From Lentzea terrae (GTDB lineage: Bacteria; Actinomycetota; Actinomycetes; Mycobacteriales; Pseudonocardiaceae), in assembly GCF_003265345.1 (NCBI RefSeq), contig NZ_QFWW01000003.1, positions 1-64,000 of the forward strand: a stretch of 64,000 nucleotides of DNA. The letters are read 5' to 3'. This document shows, one piece after another, positions 27,569 through 35,603 of the stretch. Position numbers and translations under genes: made by a program. Each line of letters starts with the position of its first letter. The stretch's first letter is position 1. The notes beneath the pieces were generated by a model. That model had not been told where the DNA came from, made no database searches, and saw only the letters and a list, made by a program, of their open reading frames with translations.

Positions 27569-27595
27569 TGGCTTGACGTAGGCCACCCAGGGAGC
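27558..27595 (+). promoter_or_regulatory. Antiterminator hairpin of tRNA array
   Basis: GCTCCTTG (27558-27565) pairs with CAGGGAGC (27588-27595), eight pairs with one G-U. This stacks on GTGGC (27568-27572) pairing with GCCAC (27582-27586). Forming it consumes the first five bases of the terminator stem, so the two hairpins are mutually exclusive. A ribosome finishing the leader would cover its 5' arm, whereas one stalled at codons 20-27 would leave it free. Confidence 0.65.
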
Positions 27596-27634
27596 CGCCC
27601 GTCGGGAAACCGATCAGGGCGGCTCCTTCATTTT
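27591..27634 (+). terminator. Intrinsic terminator (attenuator) before tRNA array
   Basis: GGAGCCGCCC (27591-27600) pairs perfectly with GGGCGGCTCC (27617-27626). The loop continues the stem with TCGG/CCGA around a GAAA tetraloop, and TTCATTTT follows. It is one of the few canonical U-tract terminators in the window and lies between the leader and the tRNAs. Confidence 0.82.
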
Positions 27635-27649
27635 CTGCGCATTTATTTC

Positions 27650-27721
27650 GCCCTTGTAGCTCAATGGAGAGAGCGCGGCACTACGAACGCCGAAGTCCAG
27701 GTTCGACTCCTGGCAGGGGTA
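27650..27721 (+). tRNA. tRNA-Arg (ACG)
   Basis: The 72-nt cloverleaf has acceptor GCCCTTG/CAGGGGT (with G-U pairs), a D-arm GCTC/GAGC, an anticodon loop CTACGAA giving ACG (inosine-34 reads CGU, CGC and CGA) and a T-arm CCAGG-TTCGACT-CCTGG. The anticodon stem ends in an A31-C39 mismatch. No CCA is encoded. The body differs from the usual actinobacterial tRNA-Arg(ACG), suggesting an extra, divergent copy. Confidence 0.88.
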
Positions 27722-27725
27722 CGAA

Positions 27726-27799
27726 GCTCACGTGGCCCAGTGGCTAGGGCACCGCATTGTCGATGCGGCGATTCGCGGGTTCGAGTCCCGTCGTGAGCG
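27726..27799 (+). tRNA. tRNA-Asp (GTC)
   Basis: The 74-nt cloverleaf has a perfect acceptor GCTCACG/CGTGAGC, anticodon stem CCGCA/TGCGG with loop TTGTCGA (anticodon GTC) and T-arm CGGG-TTCGAGT-CCCG. It starts 4 nt after tRNA-Arg, so the array is tightly packed. No CCA is encoded. Confidence 0.9.
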
Positions 27800-27803
27800 C
27801 TAC

Positions 27804-27875
27804 CGGATGCGAGGGAGACGGCAACCCGCCTCATTTGGGATGAGGACACACCGCGTTCGACTCGCGGGCATCCGA
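27804..27875 (+). tRNA. tRNA-Pro (TGG)
   Basis: The 72-nt cloverleaf has a perfect acceptor CGGATGC/GCATCCG, anticodon stem CCTCA/TGAGG with loop TTTGGGA (anticodon TGG) and a perfect T-arm CCGCG-TTCGACT-CGCGG. The D-arm is reduced (GGG/CCC) and 8-9 are GA instead of TA/TG. It follows tRNA-Asp by 4 nt. Confidence 0.85.
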
Positions 27876-27879
27876 CGAA

Positions 27880-27899
27880 GCGCCTCTTTGGTGAGGCGC
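27880..27899 (+). repeat. Hairpin between tRNA-Pro and tRNA-Phe
   Basis: GCGCCTC and GAGGCGC form a perfect 7-bp stem around TTTGGT in the 28-nt spacer, the only sizeable spacer in the array. It could be a processing signal or a partial terminator that lowers tRNA-Phe output. Confidence 0.5.
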
Positions 27900-27903
27900 G
27901 CCA

Positions 27904-27975
27904 GGCTCTTTAGCTCAACTGGCAGAGCACCGGGGTGAAGATCCGGAGGACGGGGTTCGACTCCCTGAGGAGCCA
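27904..27975 (+). tRNA. tRNA-Phe (GAA)
   Basis: The 72-nt cloverleaf has acceptor GGCTCTT/AGGAGCC, D-arm GCTC/GAGC, anticodon loop GTGAAGA (anticodon GAA) closed by CCGGG/TCCGG, and T-arm CGGGG-TTCGACT-CCCTG. The 3' end lies 1 bp from the stop of the convergent serine hydrolase gene. No CCA is encoded. Position 32 is G, which is unusual. Confidence 0.87.
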
Positions 27976-27976
27976 C

Positions 27977-29098
27977 TCACCGATCACCGCACAGCGCGTG
28001 GTCGATCAACGCCGCAGACGCCTTGTACTGCGCGATCGGGACCTGACCCGGTTCCACCGCACTGGCGATCAGCACCGTGACGGCATGGTGGCCGTCCGCC
28101 GTGACGGCGTTGTCGGTGATGGCGTTCAGGAACCCACCACCGTGGAACCAGACCACCTCGCCGCAGGACGTGGTGCGCTTCATCAGTCCCAGCCCGTAGC
28201 CCGGCTCGTCCCAGACGGGCTTGTACTGCTCGGCGGGCGTGGTCTTCTGCATCTCCGCCAGCTGCGCCGGCTTCAGCAGCCGACCGCCCAGCAGCGCGCG
28301 GAAGAAGCGGTTGACGTCACTCGTCGTGCTGATGATGGAGGCGTCACCGTGGCCTGCCACGTAGGTGGAGACGTCGACCTGCGGGCCGCCCGGCTGCAAG
28401 CGTTTGTGGGGTGCGAGCCGCGGTGACGGCAGGTAGGCGGACGTGCCGGTGAGGATGGTGTCCTTCAGCCCCAACGGTTCGACGATGCGTTCGTGGACGG
28501 CCTGCTGCCACGGTGCGCCCGTGGCCTGCTCGATGATCATCTCGGCGAGGACGTAGTTGGTGTTGGAGTAGGCCCACTTGTCCTCCTCCGGCTGGAACAC
28601 GGGCGGGTGCTGCAGGGCCATGGCGACGAGCTGCTCGGGGCGGTAGGCGCGGAACCGTTCCCGCCTGAACTCCTCCGGCGTGGTGGCCTTTTCCAGCGGG
28701 TGGTCGTCGAGGTAGTCGGGCAGGCCGCTCTTGTGCCCGAGCAGCTGGCGCACAGTGATCTTCTTGCCGTCGTTGCCGTTCGCCGCCACGAGTCCCGGCA
28801 GCCACTGGTCCACCTCGTCGTCGAGACCGATCTTGCCTTCGCCGGCCAGTTGCAGGACGACGGTCGCGACGAACGCCTTGGTGGTGCTCGCGATCCGGTG
28901 CTTGGCGTCCCACGGGACGGCACCCGCACGTGCCCGCGCGGTTCCGCTGACTTCGGCGAGCACACCGGTGGCGCCGGTGGCGTACAAGGCGTTCACGTCG
29001 CGTTGGAGCGTCGAGGTGTTCGTGGCGGCTGCCGTCAAAGGCACGCAGGCCAGCACGACGGTGCTGACGGCCAGCAGTTTTCGCGTAGTTGTCCCCAT
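27977..29098 (-). CDS. Secreted serine hydrolase, beta-lactamase class C / D,D-peptidase family
   Basis: The 373-residue protein has a signal peptide (residues 1-26) and penicillin-recognising motifs. SxxK is STTK (RIASTTKAFVA, catalytic Ser), YxN is YSN in KWAYSNTNYVLAEMI, and the third motif is HGGG. This fits D,D-carboxypeptidases and esterases of family S12. The ATG at 29098 gives a proper signal peptide; a longer reading would not. Its stop is 1 bp from the convergent tRNA-Phe. Substrate could be peptidoglycan or an ester. Confidence 0.9.
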   Translation of the reverse strand: MGTTTRKLLAVSTVVLACVPLTAAATNTSTLQRDVNALYATGATGVLAEVSGTARARAGAVPWDAKHRIASTTKAFVATVVLQLAGEGKIGLDDEVDQWLPGLVAANGNDGKKITVRQLLGHKSGLPDYLDDHPLEKATTPEEFRRERFRAYRPEQLVAMALQHPPVFQPEEDKWAYSNTNYVLAEMIIEQATGAPWQQAVHERIVEPLGLKDTILTGTSAYLPSPRLAPHKRLQPGGPQVDVSTYVAGHGDASIISTTSDVNRFFRALLGGRLLKPAQLAEMQKTTPAEQYKPVWDEPGYGLGLMKRTTSCGEVVWFHGGGFLNAITDNAVTADGHHAVTVLIASAVEPGQVPIAQYKASAALIDHALCGDR

Positions 29099-29384
29099 GC
29101 CTCCACGATCACGTGGCCACGGGCTCTGCTCCATGGGGATGTCCACCGGTTCTCCCCTGATGCTGGCCCCAGGGCACAACACCAAGGCTCCTTCTCGAAA
29201 ATGGGTGGTCGGCGCGCGTAGTCTCGATGCAGGCAGGAGCGCCTGCCGCACTCCGAGCTGTCCGCGGCCCGCGTCCGCGGTGGCTGTGAGGACAAGGGCC
29301 GCTGGTTCGCGCTGTCGGTGAGTTTCGGTCAACGCCGAGCCAGGCGATCAGGGCGCGGGGCAGCATCGCCGCGAGGAACATGGC

Positions 29385-29921
29385 GTGACTGACGACAGCG
29401 CGTTCAAGAAGCAGGTCCGGGCCCGGATGGCCGCGACCGGGGAGAAGTACACCGAGGCCCGCCGGATGGTGATCGCCGGGCAGCCGCCCGTCGTGGTGCG
29501 GGTGTACCTGAATTCGCATGTGGATCTGGAGCTGACCGCCGAAGCTGGTCGGGCATACGCCGCTGCCGATGAGCAGGGCCGCCGGGAGATGGCAGGCCGA
29601 CTGCTGGTGGACCAGATCGAGGTGGCCGGGTTGACCGCCGGGTCGGAGCTGGTGACGAACCAGGAGTTGCGCGCCGAGGCAGAAGCCGCGGAGGACGCCG
29701 CGATCCGCGGTGCGGTGCAGCGGGGTGTGGACCGGGCGGTCGGGGTGTCGGCGGTGGAGATCGACAGAGGCGCGGATCAGCTGCGGGTCGGCATCCGCGC
29801 CACCAGGCCGGTCCTGCTGGCCGGTCGGCGCGGCGAGGAGGCCGACCAGATCCGCGGCGAACTGGAGGAGCTGACCGGAAGGCGGGTGCAGCTGAGCATC
29901 TGGGAGGAACGCGCGGACTGA
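29385..29921 (+). CDS. KH-domain protein resembling ribosomal protein S3 N-terminus
   Basis: The 178-residue protein ends with IDRGADQLRVGIRATRPV-LLAGRRG and EELTGRRVQLSIWE. This closely parallels the type II KH domain of ribosomal protein S3, including the RNA-binding GRRG loop. The first 40 residues (VRARMAATGEKYTEARRMV) match an N-terminal segment seen in various actinobacterial proteins. The GTG start is at 29385. RNA binding is inferred. It is encoded 1.4 kb from the attenuated tRNA array, which may be coincidence. It converges on dnaE2. Confidence 0.72.
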   Translation: MTDDSAFKKQVRARMAATGEKYTEARRMVIAGQPPVVVRVYLNSHVDLELTAEAGRAYAAADEQGRREMAGRLLVDQIEVAGLTAGSELVTNQELRAEAEAAEDAAIRGAVQRGVDRAVGVSAVEIDRGADQLRVGIRATRPVLLAGRRGEEADQIRGELEELTGRRVQLSIWEERAD

Positions 29922-29935
29922 GGATGCCAGCCGGC

Positions 29936-32900
29936 TCACCTGAAGTCGCGGGACCGAGACGGGATGCGCAGGTCGAGATGCTGCAACCGGTCCGCCATCA
30001 GGCTGACCACTCCCTCCGCCGACTCGACCACGCCCCGCACGAGCATCGCCCCGCTGCTGCGTGCCACCCGGCGGTAGCGCGCCCACAACCCTTGCGAGCA
30101 CACGACGTTCACCATCCCGGTCTCGTCCTCGATGTTGAGGAACGTGACCCCGCCCGCCGTCGCCGGCCGTTGCCGGTGGGTCACCGCACCGCCGATGAGC
30201 ACCCGAGTTCCAGGCGGAACGGAGGACAGCGCGGCGGCGGGCAGGGCGCCCATCGAGTCCAACTTGGACCGCACGAACTGGGTCGGGAAGCTGTCCGGCG
30301 ACAGGCCCGTGGCCCAGACGTCCGCCACCGCCAGCTCGACGTCGTCCATGCCCGGCAACGAAGGCGCGTCGACACCGACCGTGGTGCCGGGCAGGCGATC
30401 GGGCCGGATGGCGGCGACGGCACCGGCTGCCCACAGCGCTTCCCGGCGTGCCAGACCAAAACAAGAAAAAGCACCGGCGGTGGCCAGGGCTTCCACCTGG
30501 GCCGTCGTCAGCTGCACGCGTGAGCCGAAGTCCTCCATGTCATGGAACGGTTGTGCCGCAACGATTCGCTCAGCATCGGCGGTGCCGATCCCGCGCACCG
30601 CCTCCAGTCCGATGCGGACGGCGTTGGCGCCCTCGAAGGGTTCCAAGCTCGCGTACGGCAACGACGAGTTCACGCACGGACCGTGCACCGTGACGCCGTG
30701 ACGGCGGGCGTCGGCCACCAGGGACTGCGGGGAGTAGAAGCCCATCGGCTGGGCGCGGAGCAGGGCCGCGCAGAACGCCGCCGGGTAGTAGAGCTTGAAC
30801 CAGGCGCTCACGAACACCAGGTGCGCGAAGGACAGGGCGTGCGACTCGGGGAAGCCGAAGTTCGCGAACGCCAGCAGCTTCGCGTAGATGCGGCCGGCCA
30901 GCTCCTCGCCGATGCCCTGAGCACGACAGCCCTCGTAGAAGCGGTCGCGCAGACGTTCCATACGGGCCGTCGAACGCTTGGCGCCCATGGCCCTGCGCAG
31001 CTCGTCGGCCTCGGCGGCGGTGAAGCCGGCCACGTCGACCGCGATCTGCATCAGCTGTTCCTGGAACAACGGAACGCCGTAGGTCTTCTTCAAAGCGTTC
31101 TCCAGCAACGGATGGTCGTAGTCCCACTTCTCGACCTCGTTGCGGCGCCGGATGTACGGGTGCACCGAGCCGCCCTGGATCGGGCCCGGCCTGATCAACG
31201 CCACCTCGACCACGAGGTCGTAGAACTCGCGCGGCTTCAGGCGCGGCAACGTCGCCATCTGCGCGCGGCTCTCCACCTGGAAGACGCCAACGGAGTCGGC
31301 CTTCTGCAACATCTCGTAGACACGTTGATCTGCCAGGTCGACCCCACCCATGTCGACCTCGACGCCCTCGTGGTCGCGGACGAGGTCGATGGCGTAGTGC
31401 AGCGCGGAGAGCATGCCGAGGCCGAGCAGGTCGAACTTCACCAGGCCGATCGAGGCGCAGTCGTCCTTGTCCCACTGGAGCACCGTGCGGTTCGGCATGC
31501 GCGCCTTCTCCACCGGGCACACCTCGCTGACCGGGCGGTGGCAGATCACCATGCCGCCGGAGTGGATGCCCAGGTGCCGCGGGAAGTTCTCCAGCTGCGC
31601 GGACAGTTCCAGCACGTTGCGCGGGATGTCGCAGTCGTCGGTGGTGGTGCTGAGCGGGCCCCACCTGTCGATCTGCTTGCTCCACGCGTCCTGCTGGCCC
31701 GGCGAGTGGCCGAGAGCACGGGCCATGTCGCGCACGGCGGACCGGGCGCGGTAGGTGATGACGTTCGCGACCTGAGCGGCGTGGCGCCGGCCGTACTTCT
31801 CGTAGACGTACTGGATCACTTCCTCGCGCCGGTCGGACTCGATGTCGACGTCGATGTCGGGAGGGCCGTCGCGGGCGGGCGCGAGGAAGCGTTCGAAGAG
31901 CAGGTCGAAGCGGACCGCGTCGACGTTGGTGATGCCGAGCGCGAAGCACACCGCGGAGTTCGCCGCGGAACCCCGGCCCTGGCAGAGGATGTCGTTGCGC
32001 TTGCAGAAGTTCACGATGTCCTGCACGACCAGGAAGTAGCCGGGGAAGCCGAGCTGTTCGATGATCTTCAGCTCGTGCTCGATCTGCTGGAACGCCTTCT
32101 CGTTGTGGTCGCCGTACCTGTGCCGCGCGCCCTCGTAGGTGAGCTTGCGCAACCAACTGTTCTCGGTGTGGCCCTGCGGCACGTCGAACGGCGGCAGCTG
32201 CGGCGCGACCAGCCTCAGGTCGAACGCCAGCTGCATGCCGAGCAACGCGGCGTTGTGCACAGCGCCGGGGTAACGGCGGAACCGGTGCCACATCTCCTCG
32301 CCGCTGCGCAGGAACGCGGCGGGCGACGGCGGCAGCCAGCCCGCCATGTCGTCGAGGCTGCTGCGAGCTCTGACCGCGGCCATCGCGGCAGCCAACCGGC
32401 CTCGGCTCGCGGTGGCGTAGTGCACCGCATTCGTCGCCACGACCGGAAGTTTGAGGTCCTGTGCCATCTTGAAGAGAAGGTCGTTGCGCCTGCTGTCCTC
32501 CGGCAGGCCGTGGTCGGTCAGCTCGACGTGGACGCGTCCCGTGCCGAACAGGTCGGTGAGCCGGACGATCTCCCGGTACGCCGCCGCTGGCCCCTCCCGC
32601 ACGAGCGCCCTGCGGACGGTTCCCTTGCGGCAGCCCGTCAGCACCACGACCTCACCGCGAGTGTCCTCGACGAGCTGGTCGAGGTCGTAGACGGGTTTAC
32701 CCTTCTCCGCGCCGTCGTCGAGATGGCCGGTGGTGAGCGTGCGGCACAACCGGTGGTAGCCCTCCTGTTGGCGTGCAAGGAGAAGCAGGTGATCACCCTC
32801 GGGATCGGGTTCACCGTTGGCCGGCTTGCTGAGCCCGATGCTGAGCTCGGCGCCGAACACCGTGTGCATCCCGAGCTCCTTCGCGGCCTCGGCGAACCGC

Positions 32901-33223
32901 ACCACGCCGTACATGCCGTCGTGGTCGGTGATCGCGATGGCGTCGAGCTTGAGCCGTTGCGCCTCCTCGACGAGCTCCTCCGGGTGGCTCGCGCCGTCGA
33001 GCCAGCTGAAGTTGGAGTGGCAGTGCAGCTCCGCGTACGGCACGCGCTTGCGGGTGACCGCGGCCTCGTCCACGCGCAGCTCGAAACCCGGCGGCGCGGT
33101 GTACCGGTCGCGGTGGCGTGACCACCCCGGACCGTCGCCACCGTCGGGTTTCTGCTCGTACGGCTTGCCGGAAAGAGCGCGTTCCAGCTCCTTCCAGCGG
33201 ACCGGCGGGTTATTCCAGCCCAT
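29936..33223 (-). CDS. dnaE2: Error-prone DNA polymerase III alpha subunit (ImuC/DnaE2)
   Basis: The 1095-residue polymerase has an N-terminal PHP domain (YAELHCHSNFSWLDGASHP, ITDHDGMYG), catalytic palm with PDIDVDIESDRR, finger and helix-hairpin-helix segments and a C-terminal OB fold. The length and the MGWNNPPV start fit DnaE2. Together with ImuA' and ImuB it forms the SOS mutasome for translesion synthesis. Its ATG at 33223 overlaps the stop of a 21-codon ORF (TGATG), and an AAAGG site lies upstream. Transcription probably begins at the LexA-boxed promoter near 35605. Confidence 0.96.
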   Translation of the reverse strand: MGWNNPPVRWKELERALSGKPYEQKPDGGDGPGWSRHRDRYTAPPGFELRVDEAAVTRKRVPYAELHCHSNFSWLDGASHPEELVEEAQRLKLDAIAITDHDGMYGVVRFAEAAKELGMHTVFGAELSIGLSKPANGEPDPEGDHLLLLARQQEGYHRLCRTLTTGHLDDGAEKGKPVYDLDQLVEDTRGEVVVLTGCRKGTVRRALVREGPAAAYREIVRLTDLFGTGRVHVELTDHGLPEDSRRNDLLFKMAQDLKLPVVATNAVHYATASRGRLAAAMAAVRARSSLDDMAGWLPPSPAAFLRSGEEMWHRFRRYPGAVHNAALLGMQLAFDLRLVAPQLPPFDVPQGHTENSWLRKLTYEGARHRYGDHNEKAFQQIEHELKIIEQLGFPGYFLVVQDIVNFCKRNDILCQGRGSAANSAVCFALGITNVDAVRFDLLFERFLAPARDGPPDIDVDIESDRREEVIQYVYEKYGRRHAAQVANVITYRARSAVRDMARALGHSPGQQDAWSKQIDRWGPLSTTTDDCDIPRNVLELSAQLENFPRHLGIHSGGMVICHRPVSEVCPVEKARMPNRTVLQWDKDDCASIGLVKFDLLGLGMLSALHYAIDLVRDHEGVEVDMGGVDLADQRVYEMLQKADSVGVFQVESRAQMATLPRLKPREFYDLVVEVALIRPGPIQGGSVHPYIRRRNEVEKWDYDHPLLENALKKTYGVPLFQEQLMQIAVDVAGFTAAEADELRRAMGAKRSTARMERLRDRFYEGCRAQGIGEELAGRIYAKLLAFANFGFPESHALSFAHLVFVSAWFKLYYPAAFCAALLRAQPMGFYSPQSLVADARRHGVTVHGPCVNSSLPYASLEPFEGANAVRIGLEAVRGIGTADAERIVAAQPFHDMEDFGSRVQLTTAQVEALATAGAFSCFGLARREALWAAGAVAAIRPDRLPGTTVGVDAPSLPGMDDVELAVADVWATGLSPDSFPTQFVRSKLDSMGALPAAALSSVPPGTRVLIGGAVTHRQRPATAGGVTFLNIEDETGMVNVVCSQGLWARYRRVARSSGAMLVRGVVESAEGVVSLMADRLQHLDLRIPSRSRDFR

Positions 33224-33288
33224 CAGCAACCTTTGCGCGGCAACGGGATCAGGCTCTCCAGCAGATCCCAGTACTGGTCGTCGTGCAT
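33223..33288 (-). CDS. 21-residue coupled micro-ORF between imuB and dnaE2
   Basis: An ATG at 33288 overlaps the imuB stop (ATGA) and the ORF's own stop overlaps the dnaE2 ATG (TGATG), so all three are translationally chained. The peptide begins MHDDQYWDLLESLI and ends with a basic PRKGC. QYWDLL loosely resembles a beta-clamp-binding motif (Q-x-x-L/D-x-L). It may be a real microprotein of the mutasome or only a device that passes ribosomes from imuB to dnaE2. Conservation would decide. Confidence 0.5.
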   Translation of the reverse strand: MHDDQYWDLLESLIPLPRKGC

Positions 33289-34790
33289 CAGTCGTACACC
33301 CCTTCCAGAAACCACCTCTGGTCCCTGCGGATCAGCAGGAACGCCTGGTCCGGCGTCTGCACCTGGATGCGCGCGGCCCGGTGCGAGTCCGGCGCCCACC
33401 ACCGCTCGTCGACCGGCCACGGTCCGGCCCACGCCGTCACCTCCTGCGTTCTTCCGTTGACGGCAAGGCTTTTGGGCCGCGCGGTGAGCTCGAGACGACC
33501 GGTCACGCCGACCTCGTTGCCGTCCGCGTCTTTCAGCACGGCCGGATCGTCCGCGAGCGTCGCGGGCGCTCTGGTGAGCCGGCCGGGCCACGGGTGGTCG
33601 GGGTTGCGCACCGGCACCCGTTCGTCGCCCCACGGCACGAGCCTGACCTGCTCCTTCGGTCCTCTGCCGCCGTCGAGCACCGGGGTGAGCACGCCGTCCG
33701 GGCCGAGCAGACCCTGGACGTGCAGGAGGGCACGCACCGCGCGTTCGTCGTCGTGGCCCCACAAACCGAGCTGGAGCGCGGTGCCGTTGACGACCTCGAC
33801 CGGTTCGAGCGTGAGCGTCCTGATCCCGGAGGTGAGGCGTTCGCGGGTGAGCCAGCCGTCGAGCTGCCAGCGCACGCGGTCCGCGATTCCCCGCGGGGTC
33901 AACGGTTCCGCGGCCCGCCACACCCGGTGCAGCTCCTCGTCGTGCTCGGTGCGGGCGTGGATGCCGAGCCTCGTGCACGCGAGGCTGCGGTTCGCGAGGT
34001 TCTCGTGCAGCCGTTCCGAGAGGATCTTCGCGGCGAACGCGGCCGAGTCGATCCGGTCGACCGGATCGTCGAAGGTCTCCGTGACGGCCAGCTCCGGAGC
34101 GGGCTTGCGCTTGTCGAGCGGACGTTCCGGCAGGCCGCGGGCCAGGCGGTGCTGTCGCGTGGCCGGGCCGCCGAACCGTGACGCCACCGCGTTCTCCGGG
34201 ACGTCCGCGAACGCGCCCAGCGTCTTCAGGCCGAGCCTGCGCAGCAGGTCGACCAGCTCCGGGGCGTCGAGCTCGTGCACGCCCAGTGGCCGCAGGAACT
34301 CCGCGGTCTGGTTCGGCGGGACGATCACGTTGCGGTGCGCGGCTTTCGTGGCGGCGAAGAGGCTGTCGGCCACGCCCACCTGAGCTTCGGTGCCGGTCTG
34401 CTGAGCGATGTGGTCGACGATGCGTTCGGCTGCCTGCTCGGCGGAGGAGAAGTAGCCGACCGGACCGCGGGCCGGCACCGCGACCAGGCCCGGTTGCACG
34501 ACCTCGATGCCGGGTGCCAGCTCCTCTACGGCCTCCGCGACCGGCTCGAAGAACCTGGCGTCGCGCTGCGGGTCGTGGTCGAAGGTGACCAGCTCCGGGC
34601 ACATCGACTCGGCCATGCGTTTGCGCATGGCTCTGCGGAGGCCCTCGGCGCGTGCGACGGCCGAGGTGGCCACGATCTCGTTGCCGTCGAGGACCGCCAC
34701 CGGCACGTGCTGGCTGGTGCCGGAGGCGGTGCAGGCGGCGACGACGGGCCAATCAGGGCACCAGACCGCGAGGAGACGGGAGTCCTTCAC
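33288..34790 (-). CDS. imuB: ImuB-like Y-family polymerase homologue (catalytically inactive type)
   Basis: The 500-residue protein begins LLAVWCPDWPVVAA, the ImuB signature in which the catalytic acidic residues of DinB are missing. It has Y-family palm, thumb and little-finger segments, and a C-terminal extension that recruits partners. In mycobacteria ImuB bridges ImuA', DnaE2 and the beta clamp. The ATG at 34790 overlaps the imuA' stop by 4 nt, and the stop overlaps the 21-codon ORF. Confidence 0.92.
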   Translation of the reverse strand: MKDSRLLAVWCPDWPVVAACTASGTSQHVPVAVLDGNEIVATSAVARAEGLRRAMRKRMAESMCPELVTFDHDPQRDARFFEPVAEAVEELAPGIEVVQPGLVAVPARGPVGYFSSAEQAAERIVDHIAQQTGTEAQVGVADSLFAATKAAHRNVIVPPNQTAEFLRPLGVHELDAPELVDLLRRLGLKTLGAFADVPENAVASRFGGPATRQHRLARGLPERPLDKRKPAPELAVTETFDDPVDRIDSAAFAAKILSERLHENLANRSLACTRLGIHARTEHDEELHRVWRAAEPLTPRGIADRVRWQLDGWLTRERLTSGIRTLTLEPVEVVNGTALQLGLWGHDDERAVRALLHVQGLLGPDGVLTPVLDGGRGPKEQVRLVPWGDERVPVRNPDHPWPGRLTRAPATLADDPAVLKDADGNEVGVTGRLELTARPKSLAVNGRTQEVTAWAGPWPVDERWWAPDSHRAARIQVQTPDQAFLLIRRDQRWFLEGVYD

Positions 34791-35530
34791 GCAGGACGAC
34801 CCCGGGTTGTAGCCCGCCTGGAGGCCAGCTCGTCGGGCAGGTCCGGACCGGCATCAGCCGGCTCGTCGGACCCGGACGGCTCGCCGGCCACCAGCGGGAG
34901 CTCGATTTCTTCTTCCCCGAACGTCAACAGCACGTGCTTCGGCTTGCCCGCCGAGCCGCGGCCACCGCTGCGCACGCTGATCTCCTGGCGCCGCAACGTT
35001 TCCGCACCGTCGTCGAGCTGGTTCCAGCGCACGGACTCCGCGGTCAGCTCCACGTCGGCCGATGGCCAGGAACCGAAGGCGATCAGCACGGCACGGCGTT
35101 GGCGGGCGCGGGCGGTGAGGCGGCGGGCCAGTGACGGAGGCAGTGGACAGGCGACGGCCACCAGGTCGATGCCGTCGAGCAGGGCCGCGATGACCGGGCC
35201 GGGATCGGCGCCGGGACGTGGGACGAGTGCCAGCCGCTGCACCGAGACCCCGAGCTCGGCCGCGGCCAGCACGCCCACCTGCGGCAGCCCGACCACGGCG
35301 GCCCAGCAGCCGTCCGCGGTCGCGCCGGCGAGCAGGGCGAGCAGCAACGATGTCGATCCGCCCACCGACACCGTGCTGCCTCGCCGCAAGCCGCCCCACG
35401 GCAGCAGGCCCGCCAGCTCCCCGCGAACCGGCAGAACCCGCCCCGTGGCGTGGTCGGTGGTGGTACTGGTCAGCTCGCTGGCCGGGTTCACCCCGAGCTC
35501 GGCCAACGACGCCGTTGCCGACCTGGACAC
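34787..35530 (-). CDS. ImuA'-like SOS mutasome protein
   Basis: This 247-residue RecA-fold-like protein precedes imuB, with VLPVRGELAGLLPWGGLRRG and a degenerate P-loop region VGGSTSLLLALLAG. It fits the ImuA/ImuA' class required for DnaE2-dependent mutagenesis. GTG at 35530 is preferred because GGGAGGTGG lies just upstream; a GTG at 35572 would add 14 residues. A LexA box at 35604-35621 precedes the gene, so the cassette should be induced by DNA damage. Confidence 0.85.
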   Translation of the reverse strand: MSRSATASLAELGVNPASELTSTTTDHATGRVLPVRGELAGLLPWGGLRRGSTVSVGGSTSLLLALLAGATADGCWAAVVGLPQVGVLAAAELGVSVQRLALVPRPGADPGPVIAALLDGIDLVAVACPLPPSLARRLTARARQRRAVLIAFGSWPSADVELTAESVRWNQLDDGAETLRRQEISVRSGGRGSAGKPKHVLLTFGEEEIELPLVAGEPSGSDEPADAGPDLPDELASRRATTRGRPA

Positions 35531-35603
35531 TCCACCCACCTCCCGTCTCGGACCGTGCGCACCCCTGTGCACGGCCGCCGCGGGAAGTTCGGCGACTTGC
35601 TTA

